From Hippopus hippopus (taxonomy: Eukaryota > Mollusca > Bivalvia > Cardiida > Cardiidae): a stretch of 64,000 bases of DNA. The stretch lies in assembly GCA_946811185.2 (NCBI GenBank), contig OX328109.1:32596129-32660128 (forward strand), given 5' to 3'. Positions within the stretch are counted from its first letter, which is position 1. Each line of letters begins with the position of its first letter. A model generated the notes under the pieces. That model did not search any database, had not been told where the DNA came from, and was given only the letters and a program-made list of their open reading frames with translations. Positions 11,855 through 23,929 of this stretch are shown here, piece after piece. The position numbers and the translations under genes were made by a program.

Positions 11855-12690
11855 TTCAAATGGCTACCTAAACTGATCGCTGGATTTTCTTCATTTTTAA
11901 TGGGAATCAATCCCTTGATGATACAAATGATCTGTGTAAGTTTCACAAGAATTGGATTGAAAATGTTTACTACTGTATATGTGGATATATACATGTGTCA
12001 AAAAATTTGCAAATTACTGAATTAATAAATGTTGTTTTATGGCGCATTGACAACTTTGGTCATTTTAGCGCGTGTCTGTATTAAATGATGATAAAGGAAG
12101 TTAAGCTAAAATAGATTTTGTTGGTATACTTGTGGTAAAATATGCAAACAGAAAAGTTTGATAATTTTTCAAAATCGCAAAATTTCAAAAATTTCCATTT
12201 GTACAGTATATTGCATAATGAATGAATGAATGTTGTTTTATGGCACATCAACATATATTGCATAGACAAGAAATGTAAGTTTTCAAATGGCTATGGTACT
12301 TTTCCCTGACAAATTGTCAGATTTTGTTAAAAAATCAATAGTGTTCAAGGTATTGATGATATAAAGCAACTTTGCAAGTTCATAAAAATTGAACCACAAA
12401 TATGGAGATAATCCCTTAAACAAGAAATTTAAATTTTCATCTTTAAATGGCTACTTTACCCTTACCGATCGTCAGATTTTTTTCAAAATCAATAAGGTTT
12501 GAGCTATTGGTGATATAAACAAACTATGCAAGTTTTAATAAAATCCAACCACAAATGCAGACTTTATGGCGTAAACAAGAAAAAGATTAACTGACATACC
12601 GATGGACAAAACCACGCCATGACATGAGCTCTGCTGGCTTTCAGTCAGTAGAGCTAAAACCCCACTCATATAACAAATTCATTACCACAG
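11855..12690 (+). mobile_element. ~160-bp-array element, interrupted by LINE tails
   Basis: Repeats beginning AAATGGCTA occur at 11858, 12286 and 12445, about 160 bp apart where uninterrupted. The right end reads GAGCTCTGCTGGCTTTCAGT then AGAGCTAAAAC, as in the better copy at 17 kb. Two short LINE 3' tails (TGTTGTTTTATGGCGCA at ~12030 and TGTTGTTTTATGGCACA at ~12231) lie within it. Internal ~160-bp arrays between conserved flanks are known from bivalve Pearl/BIV160 elements; the match here is by architecture only. Confidence 0.5.
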
Positions 12691-12750
12691 TTTTTGGTGG
12701 TGTGGGAGCGGTGCTAGATCCTACTTATCAATGCTTGTGGCGGTCTAACG

Positions 12751-13354
12751 AATGAATGTTGTTTTATAGCGCATTGACAACTTTGGTAATTTAGCACGCA
12801 TATCTGTGTCAAAAGATTATTAAAGAGGAATTTTTAAGCTGAAAAAGCTTTTAATGCATTGATAATAGTAAAGGGTTGAATTAAGAAGGATTATGTGTGA
12901 TCTTTATATGCAGGAAAGACATTACTGAGTGACAGGGCAATCCCTATCTACTCAAAAGTTTAAATGATAAATTTAAGTTAGTGATAAAAATATTTGAGTG
13001 AAATGTTGAATTGGTAGTAAAAAGTCTTTAAATGAAGAAAAATTATGAGTTATTTTTAATGTGCATAAAATGTGATATTGAGTGGCTAGGCCTACTCAAA
13101 AGTTTTCATTGAAAAAGGTAAGACTGTGAATAGTAGCTTCAAGGAAATATGTGCTAACATTGACAAAGTGTGGCGCCTCCAATGGGATCAAAACACTCCC
13201 ATTTAAGAGGCCCTGTCTCCAATGAGATAAGATGCCCCCAAGAGGGCTAATCCTCCCAATAAGGAGATGCAAGCTGAAGATAAAAAGGATTAAAGAGTAG
13301 AAATATGAGCTTCACAACAGGTTAAAAAGGTAATTAAGAAAATATCACAGCTTG
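12751..13354 (-). mobile_element. 5'-truncated LINE 3' end with 16-bp target duplication
   Basis: The 604-bp insertion reads, on the minus strand, 3' UTR sequence ending in the conserved tail (complement of TGTTGTTTTATAGCGCATTG) and ATTC-type repeats. It is flanked by TTGTGGC-G/A-GTCTAACG at 12735-12750 and 13355-13370, a 16-bp duplication with one mismatch. The same 3' UTR accompanies RNase H coding sequence at 20.6-21.3 kb, which identifies the source as an RNase H-bearing LINE. Confidence 0.8.
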
Positions 13355-13370
13355 TTGTGGCAGTCTAACG

Positions 13371-14363
13371 TTACACTCAGGAAGAGACAAGAAGGGCAGA
13401 GAAATGACAAGTTATATCTTATGCCAATGTTTTTGATATGATTTGTTATTCATCAAATTATCGCTTAGTTACCCTTTTTTAACCATGTTTTTAAATAAAT
13501 CATATAATTGAGTGACTGCCGTTATGGCACAAGCTCTATTAACACCCACACAGATGAATGTATTAAAATGTGATGAAAAACATCAGAAATAAATCAAAAT
13601 TGAAATAAAAAAATTGGGAAAATATTTTAAACTGAAATTAAGCGAATCAGATTTCATCTGAATTTTCTAAACACTTACATAGAAAACCTGGATCTTGCAC
13701 CCAGTATGTATGAAAAAGCTACAAAAACTTTTCTTATATTGACAAAAATGTTTATGACTTAATATTTCACAACAGTCTATCAAATGTCTGAGTGATCTAG
13801 GTGATCAAATTTCAATTAAATTTCATCATGTTTAAGGTCTATTTGTTGATTCCTGATTTTAAATAGACATTTCCTGAGCAATAATGTGTTAGTTGTGAAG
13901 AAACTACGACACGAAAAAATATGCAGCAGAACATTACTAGATATCTTGCCAAAGGACACTCCTACAAAAAACTCATTTTTAAAATCAAAACCAGCATGTC
14001 AAAGTTTTGAGATTTGAATCCCACACTTTTACCAATGAGCTATGCAGGATTCTTCTCAGAGAAAGACCCTGTATGTACTCTATAGGCCATATCTTTAATC
14101 CAATTCCCATTAAACTCAGTCAGTATTCCAGAATTCTTGTTGTGGTAAAAAAAATTGGTCACAGCTTCAAATCAAAAAAAAAAGTTATAGGCACTCTATG
14201 GGAGTATCTTCAGTTATACATACATCAAAGTTGATGATTTTTTTATTTTGATTAAGTACTACACGTTTGAAATTGGTTGTCTTTTGTTAAAATCTTGCTC
14301 ACTAGACCAGACCTAGGGAAAAAAGTCTAAAAGCTGATGGTCATTTTATAGGGTTATATTGTT
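13371..14363. other. No gene recognised
   Basis: AT-rich sequence with no credible ORF, exon or repeat that I can identify. Confidence 0.5.
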
Positions 14364-15127
14364 TTTAGCTCAACTGGCCAAAAGCCGGCAAGCATACATG
14401 TACTTCATGGCCCAATGTCCATCTTGCATCAGTGATTTATCTTTTATTTCAAACATCTTTTCTGAAACTAGTGATGAAATTTTGATGTAACTCCACAGCA
14501 ATGATCCTGCAATGGCCCTCTTTAGAATTTTTCAAAAGAATTTGATTCCAGTTAAAACTCTGGTTGCCATGGCAACAACAGTGAAAAATACTGAAATCTT
14601 TAAATTCTTTTTGTCAAAAACTATTAGGCCTAGGGCTACCAAATTTCCTATGTAACTTCATCTACCTGACCTATACCAGATTTCTTCAAATTATAGCCTT
14701 AGGGTCGAAATCGGCCCCGCCCCAGGGGTCATAAGTTTTACACGATCTTATATAGTAAAAAATTTCAAAGTTCTTCCTGTTGCTATTCAATAGGCATAGG
14801 GCTACTGAATTTAGCATGCAGCTTAATCTAAAGGAACCTTTTTGAGGCTATTCATATTAAAGCCCTGAGGTCAATATTTGCTCCATCTCAGGGTCACAAG
14901 TTTCACATGGACTTGTATATTGAAAACCTCAAAAATCTTCTTGTTCTTAACGGTAAGGCACAGGGCTACCAAATTTTGCATATAGCTTCATTAAGTAGAC
15001 CTCTACCAAGATTGTCCAAATCATAGCACTGGGGTCAAAAGTTTTTACACTGAAAACTTAAAGAATCTTTTCGTTCCTAACCATAAGATCTAGGTTTATC
15101 AAAACAAGCTTCATCTAGTTGGCCTTT
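14364..15127 (+). mobile_element. ~165-bp-array element
   Basis: It begins TTTTTAGCTCAACTGGCC, which complements the right end of the element at 17 kb. Diverged repeats marked by AGGGCTACC follow at 14632, 14798 and 14962 (spacing 164-166 bp). The right end is not preserved; a LINE tail begins at ~15132. Confidence 0.55.
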
Positions 15128-15131
15128 AGCA

Positions 15132-15190
15132 TGAATAAATGAATGAATGTTGTTTTATGGCGCATCGACAACTTTGGTCATTTAGCTCAT
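15132..15190 (-). mobile_element. Short LINE 3' tail
   Basis: GAATGAATGTTGTTTTATGG and CGCATCGACAACTTTGGTCA match the conserved tail of the LINE fragments at 18.9 and 20.0 kb. Only the last ~60 bp of the element are present. Confidence 0.7.
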
Positions 15191-15259
15191 GGTGAAAAGC
15201 TGTTCACCATGCCAAATGCAGCAGTCCACTCCAGCAAAAGCGCAATTTCACCCTTAGGA

Positions 15260-15790
15260 ATGGCCAACTTTGAGTTGGGAAGGTGTACATGTAGATTTTG
15301 TCGGACCGTTTTTAGGACGAATGTTTTTGGTTTTGGTCAATGCACATTCGAAATGGCCTGAAGTTATTGAAAGAAATGAAATCAATTACGGCCGACAAAA
15401 CAAAACAATTCAAGAATTGCGGAATATATTTGCGAGGTATGGTTTACCAAAGCAACTTGTGACAGACAATGGGAGCCAATTCACGGCTGAGGAATTTATT
15501 ATTCATGGAGAGAAATGGTATCTGTCACATACGAACTGCAGTAGCAAAACCATCCACAAATGGTCTCGTTGAAAGGTTTAACGGAACATTCAAGTCCGCT
15601 ATGCGAGCAATGGGTCACCAAACGAATGACATGAATTTAAAAAAATTCAGTTTTGTTAACATACCGTAACACTCAACACAGCAGTATGGGTGAAACACCC
15701 GCAAAATTGTTTCTTGGACGAAACTTAAGGTCGAAGTTGGATTTGGTTTAACCCGACATACAGACTGATGTTACAAACAGTCAAATGAAA
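15260..15790 (+). pseudogene. Gypsy-type integrase core fragment
   Basis: Frame-shifted pieces show the DDE integrase core of an LTR retrotransposon: HVDFVGPFLG near 15290, HSKWPEV near 15350, LVTDNGSQFTAEEF near 15455-15500 and VERFNGTFKSAMRA near 15570-15610. At least one frameshift lies at ~15510-15550. Reverse transcriptase, gag and LTRs are not seen next to it. Integrase inserts the cDNA copy into host DNA; this remnant cannot be active. Confidence 0.85.
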
Positions 15791-15874
15791 TTGGCATTGA
15801 CTTCAAATAAAATAGTTCGCGAGTTCGAGTTAGGCCACAGTGTCTTAGGACATGACTTTAGACCAACTTCAAAA

Positions 15875-17016
15875 GAACAAGATGTCTGTTTGTAAAACAG
15901 TCATGCCCCTCTACTGCCACATTGATACAGGAAGTGGCACAGTTCATGAACTGATATCAAAAGAATTGATTGGGAAATATCGATGTCATCTTTTTTATTT
16001 ATAGCCCACGTCAATTATTAAACGTGATAATCTGTCAACAGTTCGCATAATTATACACACCACCGTGTGTATACATACAAGATTGTAAACAGTCGCCGAT
16101 ACACAGACTGGGTTATTGATTTTCTTTTCGGCATGCGCGTTCGACTTCCGCTTTTTCCCAGTCGACTTCGATGCTTACTACGTCCCTGATAATACGCGAA
16201 TAAAATGTTGGAGCCACAAGTTGAGCCACATGATGATTTTTGAGACACTTTAATTTTTTTTTAGCAAATGGCTCAAGTGGCAAACGGCAGCGCGGGCCCT
16301 GTATCATCTGGTGGTCACTGTGACCTTTCACTTTCACGGATTAACCCTAAAATCGATAGGGATCATTTACACTCCAAGATGAATATCTGTACAGAATTTG
16401 AAGGACCTAGGTCAATTCTGTGTGTAGTTATCATCTGGACAAGGTTTTGGTCTATATATCATTAAGTTGATGGCCACTGTGACCTTGACCTTTGATGGAT
16501 TAACCCTAAAATCGATAGGGACCATTTACACTCCAAGATGAATATCTGTACAGAATTTGAAGGACCTAGGTCAATTCTGTGTGTAGTTACATTCCGGACA
16601 AGGTTTGGTCTATATGTCAACATGTTGACGGTCCCTGTGACCTTGACATTTGACTGATTGACCTTAAAATCAATAGGCATCATCTACACTCCGAGACCTA
16701 TATCTGTGCCAAACTTAACGAACCTAGGTCAATTTTGTGTCCAGTTATCATACGGACAAGGTTTGGTCTATATATAAACATGTTGACGGTCCCTGTGACC
16801 TTGACATTCAACCAATTGACCTCAAAATCAATAGGGATCATCTACACTCCGAGACGCATGTCTGTGCCAAATTTGACGAACCTAGGTCAATTCTGTGTCT
16901 AGTTATCATCCGGACAAGGTAAGGTCTACTGACCGACAGACAGACGGACGGACGGACGCACAACGGACAATGGGCCATGACATAAGCCCGCTGGCCTTCG
17001 GCCAGTGGAGCTAAAA
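15875..17016 (+). mobile_element. 159-bp-array element (four monomers)
   Basis: The left part has AACAAGATG and a hairpin (CTGTTTGTAAAACAG) before ATGCCCC. The centre holds four monomers with ATATCTG or ATGTCTG landmarks at 16383, 16542, 16700 and 16859, a spacing of 158-159 bp. The right end has a GACGGACGGACGG tract at ~16940 and ends GGCCAGTGGAGCTAAAAAC. The left half is less certain than the array. It contains no gene. It resembles bivalve Pearl/BIV160-type (Helitron-derived) elements in plan. Confidence 0.65.
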
Positions 17017-17655
17017 ACTAACATTTTTTTTTAAATTCTTATAACTGCAAACCTCCATGTAAAATACTTTTAGTGTGTGTCAAAATTGTGGCACTAAATT
17101 CAAAGTTTTGATAAAATCAATGTCTGATTTGTGCCATAAATATGCATACATTTCATTACATGTCAGTGAAGATGCATGCGTAGGTAAATTTACTTTCGAT
17201 GTCACATTTACGCATCCACTTATACCAGTATAAATACTCATGGAGTAAATTGGAGTTTTCATCTGCACATGTTATATTCTTCAAAGATTCAACCTGTCTG
17301 CTATGACACAATACTATCCTGTACAGGACAAATATTAATGCACTGTGTGTAATCTACCACTGCCACTAATAAAGTAGCAATGGAGAAACTGGCCATAAGA
17401 ATACTTCAGTGCAAAAGTGTAGCCTGTTTTTTGCTCCATATTACTTTAAAATTCAATTATTTCAAAGGGCAAAATAGATTTCTACAAATACCATTGTTTT
17501 ACTGCACATCTTAGAATACAGTTTCTAAATACAGGTTAAAGGGAAAACAGGATTTGTGCCGTTTTTTTCCCACAGACTTTTCAACATGAAATGTCTGGGC
17601 TTTTTCCTAAGCCTGTAGGGCTTCAAAAGGGAAGATACTGATGATATCTGCAAGC
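17017..17655. other. No gene recognised
   Basis: AT-rich sequence with no coding or repeat signal that I can name. Confidence 0.45.
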
Positions 17656-17659
17656 AGTC

Positions 17660-18500
17660 TGAGTACTTAGTGGAGCCAACTCAGCATTTCAAAGACAAGT
17701 ATAACCTGGTAATGGTAATAGACAACTTTGAGACAGAATGCTTATGTTGGAGATGCAGAACAAATTGAGAGGATAGTAAGCCTCCATCAGTGCAGGATAT
17801 GGATATGGTGCATGAGGCCACTCTTAGCCCCATATCCCTGTCCTCGGAGATGTATGCCTTTGACACAGAAGTCTACAGGATCGCCTTGATGAGTCATTGT
17901 CTGTTGCAGAAGATATGTAAATGGAGGAAGAAAACGAAATGGTTTCTTCCTTCAGCTCCATGACCTGGGATGATGTAGACACCAAGGTTTTGGATGATGT
18001 GGAGGTGGAGATCTTCCGTGAGGCAAATAATGAGGAAGACACTGTGGTAGACTTTAGCTCTGTTACGCTAAGTTATGCCTCAGTGTCCTTTTTGACAGTG
18101 GATATGGACGTTTTGCAGACTAGTGAGGATTGTTTTGGTTTGGCTGATGGGGAAGAGGCTGAGTGTCTCATTGTGGCATGGATTAAAATCAAGTTTTGTA
18201 TGATGTGGAGGAGGAGATCTTCCGTGAAGCAGATGATGAGGAAGACATTGCAGTAGACTTTAGCTCTGTTGAGCCAAGTTATACCTCAGTGTCCTTTTTG
18301 ACAGTGGATATGGACGTTTTGTAGACTAGTGAGGATTGTTTTGGTTTGGCTAATGGGGAAGAGGCTGAGCTTGACTTGGTCTCTTCCCCCACTGGTCAAC
18401 CTATTACTGTCTGTGATTCAGAGCCAGAGCCTGTAGTAGTGACACGCAGCGGCCAGCGTAGCCGTCGACCTAACCGTTATGGTGACTGGGTTTACTATTA
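17660..18500 (+). pseudogene. Gypsy-type pol C-terminus with internal duplication
   Basis: The end of the block encodes TRSGQRSRRPNRYGDWVYY and a stop. This basic tail is of the kind that ends molluscan and fish Gypsy integrases. Upstream, an acidic segment is tandemly duplicated: 17982-18165 and 18190-18372 share GATCTTCCGTGA, GACTTTAGCTCTGTT and GTGGATATGGACGTTTTG. The second unit contains an in-frame TAG (TTTTGTAGACT). It is probably the 3' end of one retrotransposon copy lying next to another copy's RT region at 18.8 kb. Confidence 0.55.
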
Positions 18501-18804
18501 AATGCTTTCAAAAGTTTGACAGTCTCAGACAAGTGTTTTCAAAAAGTTCATCAGTCACAGACAACTGTTTTCAAAAGTTTGTCAGTCACAAACCACAGCA
18601 TGGATTAAAACCAAGTTTTGTATATACATACATATATTTTGTACCGGTATATTACATTTTATGTATGTTTGACCCTTTATTGAATTTACATAAACTAGTA
18701 AAATTTATATGGCATGACCACAGCATGGATTGAACCAATATTTTACATACATATGACCATGGCTTGGACTGAACTGAGTTTAATATTTCTTTATCAGTAC
18801 AACC

Positions 18805-18924
18805 GTGGCAACTGACGAGAAAGCAGCAACAGAAAGAAAGGAGTCATTCAAAAAAGCACCTCACACTGGGCAAGTCCAATAGTGTTTGTGCGCAAAAAGT
18901 CAGGAGCAGTAAGGCCTTGGGCTG
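18805..18924 (+). pseudogene. Gypsy reverse transcriptase, N-terminal scrap
   Basis: The translation contains SHWASPIVFVRKKSGAVRP, the start of the Gypsy RT domain. It stops where LINE sequence begins at 18925. The matching downstream RT region resumes near 21300, so the pieces belong to one interrupted element with a short stretch lost at the junction. Confidence 0.75.
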
Positions 18925-19995
18925 AATGAATGAATGAATGTTGTTTTATGGCGCATCGACAGCTTTGGTCATTTAGCGCGCATATCTGTGTTAAAAGATA
19001 GTAAAAGTGGGATTTTAAACTGAAAAAGGTTTGAATACATTTATAATAGTAAAAGAGTTGAATTAAGAAAGATTATGTGTGATCTTAATATGTATAAAGG
19101 ACATTATTGAGTGACAGGGCAATCCCTATCAACTCAAAAGTTTTAAATGACAGAGTTAAGGATGTGATAAAAAGGTTTGAACTAAATGTTGGATTGATAG
19201 TGCAAAGTCTTAAAATGAAGAAGAAATATGTGTCATTTATAATGTGCATAAAATATGATATTGAGTGGCTGGGCATTCCCTGCCTACTTAAAAGTTTTAG
19301 ATTAAAAGGTAAGACTGAGAATATTTCTTTTCCTTGGAAATGAGTGTTAAAACTGGTAAAGATTGGAGCCTCCAATGGGATCAGTATACTCCCATTAAAG
19401 AGGTCCTGTCTCCAATGAGATAAGATGCCCCCAAGGGGGCTAATCCTCCCATTAAGGAGATGTAAACTGAATATAAATGCAGTGGTAGAAACTCAAAAGT
19501 TTTAGATTAAAAAAGGTAAGACTATGAATCAGCTGACAAGAAATCTAATATAAAGGCGTATAAAGAATGTAAAAAGATGGGTAAGAAACTCAAGAGTAAA
19601 ATATCACAGTTTATTGTAAATGCCAATCTCTCTTATGACAGTGATAATAGATTCAACGCTGACAGAATCAAAAAGATTCTTTAAACTATCGACGATGAAA
19701 TATTTTGAACGAACTGGCTGAAAGTCAATGCATTCTAGTAGGATATGTTTTACAGAAAAGGATGCATTGCATGGAATACATTCAGGGGCATCATCTCTGG
19801 TCAAGAGCCAGGAATGTGTGATGCGTGAATGGCCAATTCGAAGTCATGCAATTATCACTTATTCTCGACGAACAGACCTGTAAACAGGGTACCATTCACC
19901 AAGGGACGGTTTAACTGAATGCAGTTTATTGAAAACATCAGCATCCCACTGGAATTGCCAAGAAGATTGGATATGTGTTAAAACGGAGGATTTAA
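18925..19995 (-). mobile_element. LINE 3' fragment B
   Basis: Read on the minus strand, this carries the extreme C-terminus of ORF2 (CIPCNASFSVKHILLEC, a CCHC-type knuckle) and then a 3' UTR ending in the conserved tail and ATTC repeats at 18925. Its upstream end (19995) abuts the tail of fragment A, at the position that reads GAGGATTTAAA in both copies. Confidence 0.8.
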
Positions 19996-21299
19996 ATGAA
20001 TGAATGTTGTTTTATGGCGCATCGACAGCTTTGGTCATTTAGCGCGCACATCTGTGTTAAAAGATAGTAAAAGTGGGATTTTAAACTGAAAAAGTTTTGA
20101 ATACATTTATAATAGTATAAGAGTTGAATTAAGAAGAATTATGTGTGATCTTAATACGTATAAAGGACATTATTGAGTGACAGGACAATCCCTATCAACT
20201 GAAAAGGTTTAAATGACAGAGTTAAGAATGTGATAAAAAGGTTTGAACTAAATGTTGGATTGATAATGAGAAGTTTTTAAATGAAGAAGAAATATGTGTC
20301 ATTTATAATGTGCATAAAATATGATATTGAGTGGCTGGGTATTCCCTGCCTACTCAAAAGTTTTAGATTAATGGGTAAGACTGAGAAAATTTCTTTTCCT
20401 TGGAAATGAGTGTTAAAACTAGTAAAGATTGGAGCCTCCAATGGGATCAGTATACTCCCATTAAAGAGGTCCGTCTCCAATGAGATAAGATGCCCCCAAG
20501 AGGGCTAATCCTCCCATTAAGGAGATGCAAACTGAATATTAAAGGAATAAAGAATGTTGTAAAAAGATGGGTAAGAAACGCAAGAGTAAATATCACAGTT
20601 TATTGTAAATGCCAATCTCCTTTATGAAAGCGATAATAGATTCAACGCTGACAGAATCAAAAAGATTCTTTAAACTATCGACGTTGAAATATTTTGAACG
20701 AACTGGCTGAAAGTCAATGCAATCTAGTAGGATATGTTTTATAGAAAAGGATGCATTGCATGGAATACATTCAGGGGCATCGTCTCTGGTCAAGAGCCAG
20801 GAATGTGTGATGCGTGAATGGCCAATTCGAAGTCGTGCAATTATCACTTCTTCTCGACGAACGGACCTGTAAACGGGGTACCATTCGCCAAGGGACGGTT
20901 TAACTGAATGCAGTTTATTGAAAACATCAGCATCCCACTGGGATTGCCAAGAAGATTGGATATGTGTTAAAACTGAGGATTTAAAATCAGTGTGTGGAAC
21001 TTTAAAATCTGAAATGGGAAGGTTAAGTGTAGATTTGGCAGACCTATCGGCATTTTCATTGCCTTTGATGCCTACATGACTTGGAAGCCAGCAGAACACC
21101 AATCTATTCATAGAAGAAATTTGTGAGATCATTTCGAGTAAACTACAGATTAAGGGATTCTCAAGGCGTTGATTTGAAAGGGCTTGTAATGTTGACAAAG
21201 AGTCCGAAAAGATAATGAAACGGTTGGAATTAGAACTTTCAGCTAGATTAAGGGCAAGATCAATTGCTTTAATTTCAGCAGAGAATATAGAGGAGTTGT
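19996..21299 (-). mobile_element. LINE 3' fragment A with RNase H
   Basis: The minus-strand ORF (21198-20593, open further 5' to 21299) shows RNase H motifs (SAEIKAIDLAL, FSDSLSTLQAL, FCWLPSHVGIKGNENADRSA) and the C-terminal CCHC knuckle (CIPCNASFSIKHILLDC). The coding part is followed by the same 3' UTR and tail as fragment B. It is 5'-truncated within RNase H. RNase H after RT is typical of I/Nimb-type LINEs. The coding part is intact as far as it goes. Confidence 0.85.
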
Positions 21300-22227
21300 T
21301 TGGAAGGCAGCACTTTTAGCTCCTTTTTCCATAAACAGCAGCAGCTGCTACAGAATTTCCTTGTTGGTGTTGGTGGAATGAGCCTGTTTAGTTCGTTTGA
21401 CTTGACAAGTGGATATTTTCAGATCCCTCTCAAGAAGGAAGATATCCCCAAAAGTGCATTTACTTGTAAATATGGTCTATTTGAAATGACCCGTACGCCT
21501 TTAGGTCTGAATAACAGTTCTGGCACCTTTCAGAGGACAATGGAACTAGTGCTGCAAGGGCTTCAGTGGCAGACATGTCTTGTGTATATTGACTACATTA
21601 TAGTGTTTGGAGCAAATTTTGAGGAACACATCCAGAGAGTTGATGAAGTTCTGGATAGGATCAAACAATCAGGACTTAAACTGAAACCTGGCAAGTGTCA
21701 CCTGCTACAAACAGAAGTAGTATTCCTTGGACATATTCTGTCTAAAGACAGTGTAAGGCCTGACCCAAATAATATTGCAAAAATGGCCAATTGGCCAAGG
21801 CCAGAAAACCCTAAGCAAGTTAAACAGTTTGTTGCAACCGGATTGTATTACAGGCGGTTCATCAATGACTTTGCAAAGATCGCACAACCACTGACTCAAG
21901 TAACAAGAAAGGATAACAAGTTAAACTGGTCTGATGAATGTGAAGCAGCTTTTGTAAGTCTCAAGAAAGCACTAACTAGTACAGATATAATGGGGTACCC
22001 ACTTAATGAAGGGGATACTTTTTACCTTGATGTAGATGCATCTGGTGCTGGAATCGGACGGGTTCTTTCTTAAATACATACAGGTCGTGAGAGAATTCTA
22101 GCATATGCAAGTAGATCCCTCAACAAGGCAGAAGGAAATTATTGTCTGACAGAGCATGAATTGTTAGCTGTTGTCATTATTTTGTCCAGTACTTCAGACA
22201 GTATTTATTAGGTCGTAAGTTCATAGT
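21300..22227 (+). pseudogene. Gypsy reverse transcriptase and RNase H region
   Basis: A 257-codon open stretch contains RT motifs FSSFDLTSGYFQIPL and the variant catalytic box VYIDYIIVFG, in which the usual second aspartate is replaced by tyrosine, so activity is unlikely. The connection and RNase H start follow (FYLDVDASGAGIG). A stop at ~22071 precedes recognisable RNase H continuation (ILAYASRSLNKAEGNY, LTEHELLAVV). The frame is cut at 22227 by the 5.5-kb transposon and resumes at 27756. RT copies RNA into cDNA in the element's particle; this copy is dead. Confidence 0.85.
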
Positions 22228-23796
22228 CAGAAGCAGGGATGCATCTACAAATTTTCAAATGGGGGGGGCTGTCCCCCATCATCTTCAGAAAAATGGGGGT
22301 ACGTCCCCCCCTTCAAGTGTAAAGATGGGGGACAAATTTCATGGTGGTTCCCATAAAGAGGTAAAGGGTTAATGTATTATTTGTTTTTGTCTTTGGAAAA
22401 AAAATAAAGATCATATCCATTAAAGGGTTATTTTATTCTTCTTTGCTTAAATGAATGTCCTGTAACTTTTTCTTTAACACTTGTAAAAGTACTATCACTG
22501 TAAGACATGAAGACTACACCCCATCCTACCCTATCTATCCTATGTTGTTCAATATTTTCATTTCATAAATTCACCGAAAATTTTACCTAAGTATTAGAGA
22601 GAGATTTTAGTTACCATCTATTGTTTCATACAGATATTTATGTAAATTTACTTCTTAAATTCACTGCCAAAGCTGGAAAGACAGTCTGAAGTGCCTCTGA
22701 TCAGATGATGTCAGACTGATATTTTATGTCATGGGTTTTCCCATTTTTTTGCATTGATCTTTTTTTTATGTCACTTAATTTTTTAATGAGTATTTCTACA
22801 TGATATTTCAAGAATTTGTCAATTAGAGTTGCAGGTCACTTCAAAACATGTCATTTACCCTAGATAAGCGGACTGACATCATAATCTCGCTTTTCATTAC
22901 ACGCCAGCTTGTTAATTTGTGGTAAACGGTGATGTGTGGTCCGTCATACGTAATACTCACTATTTATGGTGGAATTATTATCTTTCAAGAATTTTGTAGC
23001 CGTAAGATACCAATAGACTATTTGCCAATTACATTTGATATAAGCGATATTTTCTTGTTATCGTAAGCGGTGCATCGGAAGTATTGAGTTACACCGGACA
23101 AAGCACTATTTCAAAGAAAAAAGTGTGTTATTTCCCGTTCGCAAATCCTTTAAATTTGGACAAAATCACAATTGAAAAAAAAATGACATGGCAGGAAATC
23201 AAGAGGAAATTAATTCCAACACAATTAAAACTTATTTTATGATATTGCATTTGAAACAAAAAAATCATGGACACACAAAATATGTATTCTGTGAGATCAA
23301 ATATAGCGGATTCAGTAGAGACTAAGAATGAACTTACCCTCTATAACCCGTGTAAAATTTAAAATCCCATCCACAAATGATCAACATGGGGTAAATTAAT
23401 ATAAAACAAAAGATAAGAAGAGTCAGTTTGATATGACACACATGCGTTAATCTGTACAAAGCAAGTACATTACAGCTGGTCTAAAGATCAACCACTCTGC
23501 AGTGCCATACCGAGATCAAAGGAACACCGAGTTATTCCTTCACCCATTTTTTGTAAAAACACATAAGACAAATATTTTTTGAACACTCAAAATGAAGCTT
23601 GAATATATATTATGTGAAGGAGGGATGGAAGATGTGAAATTTGATCCGAGGCCACCTTCCCTATGGTCATGATCTATTACAGTTATTTGTCAGTAGGAAC
23701 ATGGCTGAAAGTGCAACAAAGATGGTTTGATAATAGTACTTTAATAATAATTTCAGTGAATGGACTGTTCCTGTCTCTTTGAAGACACTGGACAGC

Positions 23797-23870
23797 TTCT
23801 TAACCTTTTACCAAACAATTTTGAGTTTTACAACCCTGAGAAAAAAACAAAGGTGATAGACAAGGAGATT
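23797..23870 (+). repeat. TTAA MITE left-end fragment
   Basis: TTAACCTTTTACCAAACAAT and ACAACCCTGAGAAAAAAAC match the MITE left arm. The core is absent. Confidence 0.6.
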
Positions 23871-23929
23871 TGTCCCACTTTCGTTTATTTGTCTCACTTC
23901 CTCAAACCCCCCTCCAAACAAGAGGACCA

